Positions 13,471 through 25,049 of a stretch of DNA of 64,000 nt are shown one piece after another. The translations under genes and the position numbers were made by a program. Numbering within the stretch: the stretch's first letter is position 1; every line of letters starts with the position of its first letter. Origin of the DNA: Chlorops oryzae (taxonomy: Eukaryota > Arthropoda > Insecta > Diptera > Chloropidae). Below the pieces are notes generated by a model. That model saw only the letters and a list, made by a program, of their open reading frames with translations. It was not told the DNA's origin and ran no database searches. Location: contig CM035809.1 in NCBI GenBank assembly GCA_020466095.1, positions 8,404,723-8,468,722 of the forward strand, written 5' to 3'.

Positions 13471-14810
13471 TAATTACGTTTCTATAGGGAATTACGTTTC
13501 GTATTTTATATTCATTTGGAAGCTTGAACATGAAATTCGTTAATGAAAAATGCAAAAATGCATGAAGCGCAAAGAAGCGCCTCCCGAAGTCGATGGCAAA
13601 CGACGGCTGCTGTGCTGCTGCTGCTGCTTTCCTTGCAAAAATGTTGATTCGATGCAATAATTTCAACTTGAAAATTAAAGTTGTTTGAACGCTTCGCCAA
13701 ACAACCGCGAAGAAAGGTGGATGCAGTGCTGCAGCACTGCAGAAAAAATGATTTTCCATTTTTCGGAACAGAAAGTGGGTGTGGTTTGCCTGTCAAATAT
13801 TTAATTCATAAATTAGAAACGACTACATGAAAATTTGCTTTCATTGAGTGAGGAAAGATTTATAGGACTCTCACTTCGGTGGGAGGAAATTTTTAAGAAC
13901 GAGTGAAGGAATTGTTCCTCTAAGTGCAGATTCTGTTGGAGGCTGAGGAAAAAAGTGGCTTAGAGGCTGAGATGGCCCTTAAAATAAAAAATATTTAAAA
14001 AAAATAAAGAAAGAGATGAAGAAGGAGAGTTTTAGTTTCAAAAAAGGAACAGCCGTCGGATATTGGTTAACAAATCTGCTTTGTGAGCACTTTGGACAAA
14101 TTTATTTATCGAATTTTGTAGACTCGATTTGGTGGGACTCGCTAGAAATCCTACTTTTTGCAGTACGACCTCTCCATAATTCAGGTTAAAATTGGACCAG
14201 CTCCATATATGAATAAGCTTCCATAGAAGCTTAGTTCACATCTTCCTGCCTCATTCCATCTTTCAAATGTTTTGATGAACAAATAAATCGATCGAAGGTA
14301 TAAATAGTTCTTGAAATTCGAAAATTATGGCAGCATCTTTCTAATGCAACGCTAATTTTCATTACGATTCCTACCATTCTAAGTATCTATTAACGAGGGC
14401 CCCACTATAAAGATCTTATGATGCCTCTTCCCACAATATCAACCGCGAAAGCAATAATCCCCACTTTTTCCCATCAATCTTCTCAGACTAATCTGATCAA
14501 TTGATTATCTGTATCAGTATCAAAGCCTTCAACATTTTACCTAGCGCATCCATTAATTGAATTACCAGTTTTCGAAACTAATCAATGGAAAACGACTCAA
14601 TTAATATCAAATGACAAGGAACAAGCATTAAAAATTTTCATTAACGAAAACAGTAAATGACAGTGTCGCATTCAATTCATATAGGGGGGGCCCTATGTAT
14701 GAAATTAGTGGAAAATATTGATGACGAAAATCAAACCGAAAAGCAATATAAAAATATTTCAATCACTGAATCGACGCAAGCCTTCGAGATAAACTAAGGG
14801 CCATTGTTAA

Positions 14811-14968
14811 CCCTCTAATTCCTGGCTCCGTCTCTAGACGGATTTTTTTCCAACAAATTACCAAAAAAAAAAAAAGAAAACCAATTTCAGATTAGTGTTT
14901 TTCTACCCAAAATAAGTCGTATCTGAGCTTTTTATTGCAAAAAAAAAAAAAAAATTGGCATTAAAGGG
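14811..14968. mobile_element. Small TTAA MITE, copy 1 (158 bp)
   Basis: Starts CCCTCTAATTCCTGGC and ends GGCATTAAAGGG, flanked by TTAA (14807-14810, 14969-14972). It shares its internal CAGATTAGTGTTTTTCTACC stretch with the copy at 15484. Confidence 0.75.
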
Positions 14969-15483
14969 TTAAGGTTTCCTTCCTAGGGGCACAAGAAGTT
15001 GACAAAAAAAAGGTCCCTCCTTTGCCTATAGGTGTGCAGGTATTAAGGGACCCCTCAGTGTGACCAAAAAAAGTCATTACTGTATTTGCAAAGGCGTACG
15101 TTCTCAATTTGGGCCCCTTCCAGGATCCAGGGCAAGCGGAAATTTGCTCTCTCTACAACGCTGTGAGTCTTCAATTACCCATACTGAAAATAGGGCAATT
15201 TCCGTAGACCCTGGGGAAAAAAAATAAGCGTCTTTGCTCCTCCGAAAGTTCTCCAATTATTGTGGTGTACATCCATAATTTTTTCTTTACTGCTAAGTTT
15301 TTCTGACTGATATCCCTAAAATAATTAGGTTTTCATTAAATTGCTCCACATAAGATATGCTGAACATATCCGGCCAGCTGATTTGGTAGTAGAGTTTCAG
15401 TTCAGGATCAGAGGTTCAGAGGATCAGAGATTTTGTCTGTTCAATAAAAAGAGAAGCATAGAACGAAAAGCTGACAGCTTTAA

Positions 15484-15597
15484 CCCTCTTATTCCTGGCT
15501 TTATAAATTAAACCTAATAATTTCAGATTAATGTTTCTCTACCCTAAATTATTCTTATCTGAACTTTTCAGTGAAAAAAAAAGTTGGTATTAGAGGG
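15484..15597. mobile_element. Small TTAA MITE, copy 2 (114 bp)
   Basis: Starts CCCTCTTATTCCTGGC and ends GGTATTAGAGGG, flanked by TTAA (15480-15483, 15598-15601). Same family and orientation as 14811-14968 but shorter. The two copies sit about 0.5 kb apart. Confidence 0.78.
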
Positions 15598-18272
15598 TTA
15601 AGAATCGTGCGGTCTAATTTCCCTCGAACTAGAATCTCAATCGGTTGGATGTTCTTTGGTGTTCTTTTCTGCAATCTTAATTCTTAAAATTCTGAAATCG
15701 GCCCCATATACCTCTCGACGGCCCAATGCCTGCCCCTTAAGACCGGTACTGTTATCCCAAAAGCAATTTCCATTTACTGTTGCCATCGATGATGAACGCA
15801 TAAAGTAATACGTTACAAAGACGCTGAGATGCGTGTAAAATTGGTTTCATTCTCTCCCAACTTACTGCAGCGCTGATGACACACCTGATTAAATTCCATC
15901 AGCGGGCAGTTGTGGAAGTTATTAGCTCACTCCAATGCCAGTTGAGGCCGCCAATCAAGTTTATTGCCTTCGATATGCAACGAAGCATATAAACTGTTGG
16001 ACAATATTTCAAAAAAAAAAAAATAAATAAATAAAATGCCGTATCCCATTGGAGCAGATCTAGAAAGTACAGTAAATTCTTCACGCTACATACCAAAGCA
16101 AATCAAATGTTATTCCTGGACGCGCACGATCATGTCATAAAACAAAACAAAAAATTAGAAAAGAAATATGAAAAAAAATTGAATAAATTGAAAAACGAGA
16201 AAATACGGTTTTCTGGCTTTTTAATCTGGCTCTTTTTTTTACCTTCTCCATACTTTGGCTATATCTACATAAGTTAATAGACCTTTCAGTTCGTGCTTTC
16301 GTTGATGTTGATGGCGATGTTGATGTTTCATGAATTCTTGCGGTTGTCGGATGCAATAGATACGATATCCGCAATATCAGTTCGGTCATACGGACTCTAT
16401 GGGAGTCTATCAGACGGGCCGAAAAAAGCAATCAACGAATGTAAATAAAAAATTGGAAAAAATAGAAAAAAAAAATTGAGGAAAATGCTGGACATCGATT
16501 TAGGGAATGTAGGTTGTGTATGGTGCCGGCTGTAGGACCATCGTTGACGGCGGCAACCTGTTACAGATGGATAGATATCGTTGACTGGCTCGTTTTGCAT
16601 CACTTGCCAATCGACACAAAGAAATTTTGGGCCCGAACTCTTGTGCTGTGCTATGTTGTTATCTTGTGCTATGTGCCATCATCCAGGCATGATGGTAAAT
16701 GGTTGGCTGCATGGTTGGTGGCGGCGGCACCTGTTTTCACGGCAGTGTGATGCTTCAATGCCGATCGTGCCCGTTTTTTTAAATAATTTTTTCGTCTGCC
16801 TTGGAATTTTCGATTAAATTTTTCTTTCGCAGTTCATTCATAGTGCAAACAATCGTTACTGTTTATGGACATTGATGGGTCACGGTTTTCTGTTTCTTTT
16901 AGAATTGCTTCGGATCTTCATTTTAGTCCATTCCTTTTGTATTTTTCCATTTTCTCGGATTGCCATCGAAAGGGGAAAAAAAAGTATACATTTGACCAGT
17001 TGCAACTGATTTTCTGTAGCCTCCTCTCCCTATGTCCCTCGACTCTTCCTTTTGGCTTTTCACATTTGATTAAGTTTGAACAAACCTTTTTTATGTTTTT
17101 TTTTTTTATTGTTTTTCCTTTGTTTTTTCCCTGTGCTGGTAACTCTCGCTTTTCATTAATTTCCTTCAAACAAAAATCATTTCATGCTGCTTTGCACATT
17201 TAGCGATTTTCGAAAAATCAGTTACATTTTTAATTTTCAGTTTATTTTATTTCATTTTTTTTTTCGCTTTCACTTGTTGTGTATGTTTTATTTCAATTTC
17301 CTTTTTTATCTTTCTTTCATTATTTTTTTTTTTTTTTTTTTTTTTAATTTTTACTGATTTTTCACTTCGCGTTTTCTTTGTTATTGCACAGTTTTGATTA
17401 TTTATTACGATTGCATTTTTTCGGCAGGTTTTTTCCTTGAGGTTGTGTTGAAGCCGGCCTGAGGCTTTAAGTGGTCTGTTGCTTGCTGCTGCTGCTGTTT
17501 GTTGTGTTATCGTCTTCACCAAATTACCTTAAATTGATTTGTTTTTCAAGTGTCAAAGTTTGACAGCGAACAACATGATTTTCGTAAATAAAATAAATTA
17601 AAGAAATGATATAAATGGCATGTGAAAACATGGAAAACGTGAGGCGGTGATAGGCGAAAAGTGTTTTGTTTCATAACAGGTGGACCCGATGGTTTGGTCC
17701 AATGCAATCTTTCATGCGGTTGCGAATGGACCGTTTTTTTTTTTGGAGTTCAGTGCCATGACAGTTGAACAGTGAAATCCCTTATAGATTGCGACTAAAG
17801 GTATTCGATTATAGGAGTTATACAATTAGGTCTTCTAAAACCTCTTTTAGGTCTAAAAATACTCATTTTAGTAGGGAATAAAATTAAAAGGGATTCTAGA
17901 AAACCTTGTGAACTGCCTAAATAATAAATAAGATAGAAATCATCCGAAATATTCGGATGTCTCTCGCTATTATGAAGTCCTTTTCATGGGGTTGTCAATA
18001 TGTATGAGACATTTCGATATACAATAGAGCCTGGGTTATCCGTACCGCTTGTTCGGTGATCCGACCGGGGAAAGAGTTTTCGGGCGAGGCAATTTCACAC
18101 TGATAATGACGAATCGGAAGATAATGCTCGTTCAGCCCAGTATTTTAATAGGTTGAGGCAGGGCACCCAAAATATTTCAAATAAGTAAAGCTGAGAGTGA
18201 TCTGGTGGTAGTGCCGGGAGCGACCCTGCAGTAAATGGGACCAATGCTGAATCGCCATCGGGTTGGTCTTAA

Positions 18273-18995
18273 GGGCATGGTATGGTTTTAAACCCGAAAA
18301 AAAGGCATGTTTTCATGATTTTTTTTTTGAGACATGAATAATGTTGGTTTATTTTCTTCATATACATGTTGTAGTTATGCTTATTAAGTGTATTTGGGAA
18401 AAAAAAATTGAAATTATCGATAGATAAATACGTGGTATCGATTCTCCGGAGGCTCCTCGAAAAAAAGTTGGTTTGCCGTGAACATGATTAGAGGTTAGCG
18501 GTTCATTTAAAAAAAAAAAGGAAACATGTTTTTAAAAGGTAATTTGTATCCCGAGGTATCGCCGTGGCCCTATTTTTTTTAATAATTTTTTTTTTTTTTT
18601 TGGTAGCGTTTTGAAGTCAAAAACGCGATTTTCGCTTAAAAATTGAGGTTACTTTATTATTTTAAAATAGGAAAAAAAAATAAAAAAAAGGGCCACGGCG
18701 ATACCTGTTGATTTATGTGTATAATAATTGAAAAAAATTTTAAAACGATTGGTCAAGTAGATTTTGCAGCATTGTGTTCACGGACTTCAAAAAAGTCGTT
18801 TTCCACAAAATCGATTTGAAATTTTTTTTTCTACACTTTTTACACTAAGGTCACCTCACTTGAATCGCTGTATCTCCTTTAGTTTTAGTACGATTTACTT
18901 GGAATTTTTACACAATACTCTTGAAATGTTGTACATTCAGAAAAAAAAATAAAAAAAAAAACAACCCAAAAATTTTTTAAAACCATACCATGCCC
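18273..18995. mobile_element. TTAA-flanked non-autonomous element, 723 bp
   Basis: Perfect 20-bp inverted ends GGGCATGGTATGGTTTTAAA flanked by TTAA (18269-18272, 18996-18999). A second, internal inverted pair (GGTATCGCCGTGGCCC near 18557 and its complement near 18690) lies in the middle and could be a nested hairpin. No coding sequence. TTAA duplication fits piggyBac-like or Kolobok-like transposition. Confidence 0.82.
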
Positions 18996-19302
18996 TTAAA
19001 GAAGCCCGGACCGGTTGCCTTTCCGTACATTGCACTCAGCTCTTTTAACATAGAGCTGTTGTTGAACCGGTTGAAAATCAACCGGTATCTTTTCAAAGTG
19101 TGTGGGGTTGGTTGCAGGTGTGTCTCGGGGGAGTCTTTTTTTCTGAATTCACCCAACGACACTTATTTTGAGACTAGACTAAGGTGAGTTCGATAGAAGG
19201 TAACCCTAGAGCGATCGTTTATCATATAAAGTTGGGGTCGGTGCTATATGGACTCGCCTAGGTAAACTCCTTTCTTGCACCGAAGCCGCTTCATTACTAC
19301 AG

Positions 19303-19404
19303 AGGAGTTCAAAAGATATGAGCTGTTAACTGATGAGGAGATGGTGCGATCGGAGGAGTTCAAAAGATATGAGCTGTTAACTGATGAGGAGATCGTGCGA
19401 CCGG
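19303..19404 (+). repeat. 51-bp in-frame direct duplication
   Basis: Two adjacent copies of a 51-bp unit starting GAGGAGTTCAAAAGATATGA differ at two positions only. The unit is 17 codons (EEFKRYELLTDEE(M/I)VRS/P), so it keeps the open frame, which fits derivation from coding sequence. Confidence 0.72.
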
Positions 19405-19834
19405 CAATGTGTGAGGACGATGAGCACAGAGAGATTTATCCTAAAGCTCTCTTCGGTCAGGGTAGATTGTGTACCATAAAATCCATCGGTAAATTTTATT
19501 TACCTATTTGTTACAAATAGCTGATCTGCCTCTTCCACATTCTTCTCTTAGCTCTCTTTGGTGGTGAAACAAAAAAAGAAAGGATGAAATATTCACAAGA
19601 AATCCGTTAATCGATAAATTCAAAAATTAAATATCGATAAAATCAATAACTTTGCCACCACTAATGACTGCTTTGGCGATTACGGTTATGAATAAGCCTG
19701 AAGCAAAGAACTTTTGGGCTGATGGAATTCACAAAAAATTAAATTTTCTCCAAGTTTGAACGATATTCCCCAACATTTTGAAATTCCAAGTCCAAAAAGG
19801 CCCCTTTCCTCTTCTTCTTAGGGCTTCCCATGAC

Positions 19835-20000
19835 CAGGCCTGTAGAGAGGGGAATGGAAAAGGGGGATTTCCCCCCGGTCCCGAGCATTTTGAAGCGGCC
19901 CACAATTGGCATGGGACTTCTTTTTGGTTTTGGTCGCACATTTCTGTGTGGGGACCCCGAAAAAAATCCCCCGGGCCTGAAATTTCTCTCTACAGGCCTG
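19835..20000. mobile_element. hAT-type MITE, 166 bp
   Basis: Inverted ends CAGGCCTGTAGAGAG, flanked by CCCATGAC at 19827-19834 and 20001-20008. The interior is unusually G/C-rich for this window (runs of C and G around 19870 and 19965). A related single end (CAGACCTGTAGAGAG) occurs near 45470 without a partner. Confidence 0.82.
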
Positions 20001-20008
20001 CCCATGAC

Positions 20009-21005
20009 TTTTTCTCTTACAATATTTACAAAAATATTCTTTAATATTCTCTTTATATTTAAAAACCTCAAACATTACCTCATTTTTAAATAACGACTTC
20101 TCTTTTTCTTCTAGGTAAGTTCGCTTCATAACAAAGCCTTCATAAAAAATATCTCCACTCACGTAAGTTACTTCATGTAAGAGGGACGTGCCATGGTTGA
20201 AAACTCATTACGTGGATCGAGTGTTCCGACTGTTGCAACATAAAGTTTCCTAAGCATAAATTGTTAGACTTTCCTCTCTTTAGAGGATTTCCTAACAAAG
20301 ATCCTCTAAGGAAATATAGAAAAAAAATAGCCTTCTTAAAAATACTTTTCAGAAGCTTGTTTTTAGTGTTGTTAAAAGAAATTACTTTTAAACGAACAGA
20401 GCAGAGGAAGCGATAGTTAAAAGAAAATAATTAATTGTTCACTGCTTGCATAACAGTTAAATATTATTTAAAAAAAAAAAGTGAAATACAACATAATGCA
20501 AGACCTCCACTCTCCACTTCACTACCGACTTCTTTTCTACAATCGTTATCACAATATCAAAACATAACACACAACGAAAAAGGAAAATGGTGAGGGAGTA
20601 CCACCGACAAGTGCCGTACACCGAGCACCCATAATCATAATTTTCCACTTGAAGATCACACAAAAACCACACAAAAAAAAAAGGCTTGCGCTTGAGATCT
20701 TCGGGGCTTACCACCGTGATGCGATGTGATGTGATTATGGGTTTCGATTTTAAAAGCGCATTCATTTCCTCGCCAACCAGCCCACACATTTCTCTCGAAT
20801 CGACTCATTCCACTCCACTCAACTCCACTCGGGTCTCTGCTTGGATGAATGCAATTACACGAAAAGGAATGGATCTAATTAGGCGCTGAAGTGAGCTTTT
20901 GCTGGTTAAGAGAAATGTTTTCCAACGTGCGGTTTCATAATTATTCGTGGAGGTTTTCCCATTTCTTTTGGATGGAAATGAGGTTTTCGAAACGAAATTA
21001 AATCG
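20009..21005. other. No gene seen
   Basis: AT-rich with a moderately GC-rich patch at 20,690-20,890 holding ACTCC-rich short repeats. No splice-bounded coding segment recognised. Confidence 0.5.
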
Positions 21006-21690
21006 ACTCTGGACTTAATGTCTGCGTAGGTTTTGAGCCACTTTTTCATTTTGGGGATTAATTGATTTTGAGTGAAGTACCTATGTACGATTTGATGTGA
21101 TCTACAATTGAAGCATGTACAAATTTTGTTCAGGCAGCTTAACCTCATTTATAGACTGACGTGGGAAATGTTTTCATTTTGCTTATAATGAAGCTTCAAA
21201 GGTTTTACTTTCCAGTTGAAATACGATGGGAAAGCTTTAATAAGTTCCAAATCGAAGAGATTCGATTGGATCACTCGGAGTTTTATTATTAAAGGAGTCA
21301 TTATTCTATCCATTTCTGATAATAGTTCCTCTCGTACAATAAAACCGACTCTGGACTGTAATGTCTTTCAGTAGTTGATGTCACTTTTTCATGTTGGGAT
21401 TAATTGATTGAGTGACAGTAAATGTACGATTTCATGTGATCGTGACAACCGGAAGCATGTACAAATTTTGTCAGGCAGCTTACTCGGTTCAGACTGAGTT
21501 GGAAATGTTTTCAACTTTTGGATTGGTATGAAGCTTCAACCGGTTTTATCTACTTCTAGTTGAATCGATGGAAAGCTTCGGTATAAGTTCCAAATCGAAG
21601 ATTCGGAATTTGTCAACTCGGAGTTTTATTAAAGAGTCATTATTCTATATTTCTATATATTCCTCTTCGTCAATAAAACCACTTTCTGTA
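21006..21690. repeat. ~340-bp tandem duplication, strongly diverged
   Basis: Copy 1 (21006-21347) and copy 2 (21348-21690) share, in order, ACTCTGGACT, GGGATTAATTGATT, AAGCATGTACAAATTTTG, CAGGCAGCTTA, AAGTTCCAAATCGAAGA and CTCGGAGTTTTATTA. Copy 2 has many small insertions rich in CGGTT, the theme of the nearby 16-bp array. Confidence 0.75.
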
Positions 21691-22159
21691 ATATCTTTCA
21701 GAAGTGATCCCATGTGGATTGTGAGAACAGTAAATGTCCATTTCAGGGACGTGAACCGGGTGGAAAAGTTTGGCGATTCGGTTACGCGTTGAACGTGTCA
21801 TATTATGAGATTGGTTATCACGATTTTCTAATTCTTATGAACCGAGATATCGGTTCGGTCATCGTTCGGGAATTTCTCATCTAAAAAATTTTTTTAACGC
21901 CTGTTCACCTGGGAAACAGATTTTTACCATTTCGGGTTAATGGTTGCAGGCAAAAATGAAGTTACCCTGATGGTACCCTTACTCATAAAGGGTTCGTTTA
22001 AACATTTTGAAGAACTATCGACTTCGATTTTTCTATGGTTCCTAGTTCATCCTATGCAGATAAGACACTGGATGGTTTCCAGTTCAAAATGAAACCGGTT
22101 GGACCTTACAAAAGGTTCGGTTTACATTTGAAACCGGTGAGGTCAGTTCACAGCAGATA

Positions 22160-22435
22160 AAGCGGTTCGTTCAAAACCGGTTCGGTTCAAAACCGGTTTC
22201 GGTTCAAAACCGGTTCGGTTCAAAACCGGTTCGGTTCAAAACCGGTTCGGTTCAAAACCGGTTCGTTCAAAACCTGTTCTGTTCAAAACCGGTTCGGTTC
22301 AAAACCGGTTCGGTTCAAAACCGGTTGGTCAACGTTCGTTCAAAACCGGTTCGGTTCAAAACCGGTTCGGTTCAAAACCGGTTCGGTTCAAAACCGGTTC
22401 GGTTCAAAACCGGTTGGGTTCAAAACCGGTTCACG
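22160..22435. repeat. 16-bp tandem array with AACCGGTT in each unit
   Basis: About 15 copies of GGTTCGGTTCAAAACC, joined so that each junction reads AAAACCGGTT. Two units are altered (one AAAACCTGTT; one with a short insertion near 22330). AACCGGTT is the palindromic core consensus of Grainyhead/CP2 factors. The array may equally be a neutral minisatellite. Confidence 0.88.
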
Positions 22436-24151
22436 GTCCCTGGTCCATTTCTCTTCCATAAAAAACACTCACTTAAAATATGTACATAACTGTAGAAATG
22501 TAACCCCTTGGTCACTAAAAAAGGGCCACGTTGGTGTTTTCAGTAGAAAACGGATTGCCATATCCACCTTTACCGATGCTTAAAAATGTTCGAAATTCTT
22601 GCTCTCCTTATATTCCCTTCCCAGTATGCTTACAAAGGCAGACATTTTTTAAATTCCGCACGGAGAAATTCCTCGGGAATATTTGAATTCGGCCTGATTT
22701 ACTTTAACCCTTGTTACTTCTCACATCTGCGGGAATCGCTCGATAAAATGAAATCAAAGAAGTTCGTTCCCCTTGAAAAGCATTCAAGTGGCGTTCTCCA
22801 AAAAAAAAATTTTCCCAGTATCAAACATATTCCCGATCATTGTTATTTGGCACCACAAACAAAGCCTTCAACATTTTCTTTCAATTTAAATCTTTAAATT
22901 ATGAGCAAAATGTTCATTTTGTAAACGTTTTGATCGCTCATAAATATTTTAAGAAGGAAATTTCTTTCACTTTTCATTTTAATGCGGACAGCGCTTATAT
23001 TTTATGTGTAAAAATCTTTGATATGAAAATTTTTTTTTTTCTTCTCATTTTCGAACCGCTCCTTTCACACATGCGGTGACTTGTACGAGCATACCGAATT
23101 GCGGCACTGTGCAATAAACCAAAACGAACCGACAGACGAACGGACGGACGGACAGGCGGACCGACCAAGTGCAACATGCAATATCAGTAACTGAACTTGG
23201 ATCGTTCCGTTGTCGGATTTTCTTAACCTTTTTAAGCCAGTCAGTCGCCAGTACATATCTCTCTCTGTAAGGCAGACCGCTGTCCAAATCGCTCTCTTCT
23301 TTCTGGCTTGCGGTATTATATTCAATGGAATAAGAAAAAAAAAAATGGCACAGCGCACACAGTAAAGCGCAGTAAGGCACAATGCCCGACAGCAATTTTA
23401 ATTGTGATTTGTCTGCGTAAGTTAGAGGCTTGTGGCAAGTTACCACCGTAGATTGTGTACGGCCCGCGGACTGTTGACAATCCAACTTTACTATATTCCA
23501 TTCATACATGCAACAATCGACGGCACTCAGCATGAATATCCAATTGGATTTTATTTCATTTTATACTTGATTTTTTCCTTGCTTGATTTTTCCTCTATTT
23601 TTCCTGTGCTTGTCCAGCAGCATATAGCTCATTGAACAATGTGAGCGAAAGGATGCTTGTTGTGTGTACCCCATTCGAAATCAATGGATATATCTAGCGC
23701 TTACCTTCGCTGCACCGCCAGCAGAATCAACATCTGTAGCGGAAAAAGTCCAACAGATTAAGGTGAACCAAAAGGCGATTAACAATGTTTCTACTTTTGT
23801 TTTTTTCTCTATTTTTCCCCTATTTTTTTTAAATTTTTTGTTGGTAACATAAAACCCAAAGGTAAAAGCGTAGTCTTAGCCTCCTTTTTTTCGGTTGGAT
23901 TGGTTGGTGGACTCGATGCAAATGTGGTGGCTATATTTTACACTTGCTATTTGCTGACATGAAAATCGCCATTAAATTGTTCGCCGATATATTATTGTGA
24001 TCTGAACTCGTATTTCTCTAAATGTTTCTCAATTGGTTTTTTGCCTTTCTAATTTTTCGTTTTTTCTTACAAATTTCCCATGGCTAAAGCCAACAGCGTC
24101 CGATGGGTTAACAAGTCTTAATAAAAATCACTGAAGGCAATTAATTCTAGC
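22436..24151. other. No gene seen
   Basis: Mixed AT-rich DNA. The 23.08-23.48 kb part is GC-richer with GGAC/GGAC-like simple repeats and gives a 162-codon minus-strand open frame that resembles nothing and has no splice or codon support. Confidence 0.5.
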
Positions 24152-24627
24152 AAGAGAGAGATAGAGTGAGGGGCAGAGGGGGAGAGAGAGGGAGTAGAGA
24201 GAGCGAGAGGGAGAGAGAGAGAGGAGAGCGAGAGGAGAGGGAGAGGAGAGAGCGAGAGGAGGTGAGAGAGAGAGAGGCGAGAGAGGAGGAGGAGAGAGAT
24301 GATGAGACGAGAGAGGAGAGAGGAGAGAGAGAGAGAAGAGTGGAAGAGAGAGAGGAGGGGTGAGAGAGAGGAGAGGGATGAGGAGGAGAGAGAAGTGAGA
24401 GAGGGGTGAGGAGAAGAGAGGGAGAGAAGAGAGCAGAGAGGAGGAGTGAGGGAGAGAGGGATAGAGAGAGAGAGGAGGAGGGAGGAGAGAGGAGAGGTAG
24501 GGAGGGAGGAGGAGAGAGTAGAGAGAGGAGGGAGAAGAGAGGAGGAGAAGAGAGAGTGATGGGAGGAAGACGGGAGGAGGAGAAAAGAGAAGAGACAGAG
24601 AGGGAGGAAAAGTAGGAGAGAGAGATA
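24152..24627. repeat. GA-rich low-complexity tract, ~475 bp
   Basis: Almost purely G and A on the + strand, dominated by GAGAG and GAGGAG with few pyrimidines. It contains dozens of GAGAG pentamers, the core for the GAGA factor (Trl) in flies. Long open frames inside on either strand are by-products of composition. Confidence 0.9.
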
Positions 24628-25049
24628 CGTTCATGAGAAGAGCTTAGGAGATCAAAGTGAGAGATATTTTTTCTTGAAATATCTATTGAAAGATTAAATT
24701 ACTTCAAAATGAATAATTGAAACTTTTATCAACTTCACTCAAAAAGTCCAGTTCTTTTTTGAAATATATAACACATTAATGAGGTCCCTAACAAGAAGGT
24801 TATTCGAAACTTGTTCAATCCAATCTTCTTTGATCTCAAAAAGTTTTTTTGTTATTTTCCTATAAACATGAAAACATAAATGATGGTCTACTAAGCAGAG
24901 CACTTTTCGAACTTTTCAAAAATTCTTAAACTTTTTGACTCACAAAAAAGTATGTTATTCTAATCATGAATTTCCTAAATATAATGAAATACAGTAAATA
25001 TTGGTCACCCTGAGTAGCGGCAATCACCGTTTATTCTATTTTTTCAAAA

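Larger units (their letters stand above)
13471..18021. other. No gene seen apart from two TTAA MITEs
   Basis: Contains a GC-richer patch with CTG repeats at 13,560-13,760, the MITEs at 14811 and 15484, a GC-richer patch at 16,500-16,760 and long T runs near 17,320. Open frames are short and of low-complexity composition. Confidence 0.55.
18022..19520 (+). mobile_element. Possible decayed pogo/Tigger-type element, split by the 18273 element
   Basis: The left tip CAATAGAGCCTGGGTTATCC after TA resembles the ends of pogo/Tigger elements. About 1.3 kb on, an open + frame (19275-19520) reads YELLTDEEMVR and YELLTDEEIVRP, similar in flavour to the acidic C-terminal part of such transposases. The right end was not located, and the 18273-18995 element sits between. 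Weak call. Confidence 0.33.

Noticed and set aside
22160..22435. CRISPR-like array
   Set aside because: Units are contiguous 16-bp repeats without unique spacers, in a eukaryotic genome.
23045..23533. 162-codon minus-strand open frame
   Set aside because: No recognisable motif, low-complexity GGAC/CGGAC repeats inside, no convincing splice or start context.
24128..24634. 168-codon Ser/Pro/Leu-rich open frame on the minus strand and Arg/Glu-rich frames on the plus strand
   Set aside because: Pure by-product of the GA-rich tract; no start context, splice sites or domain.
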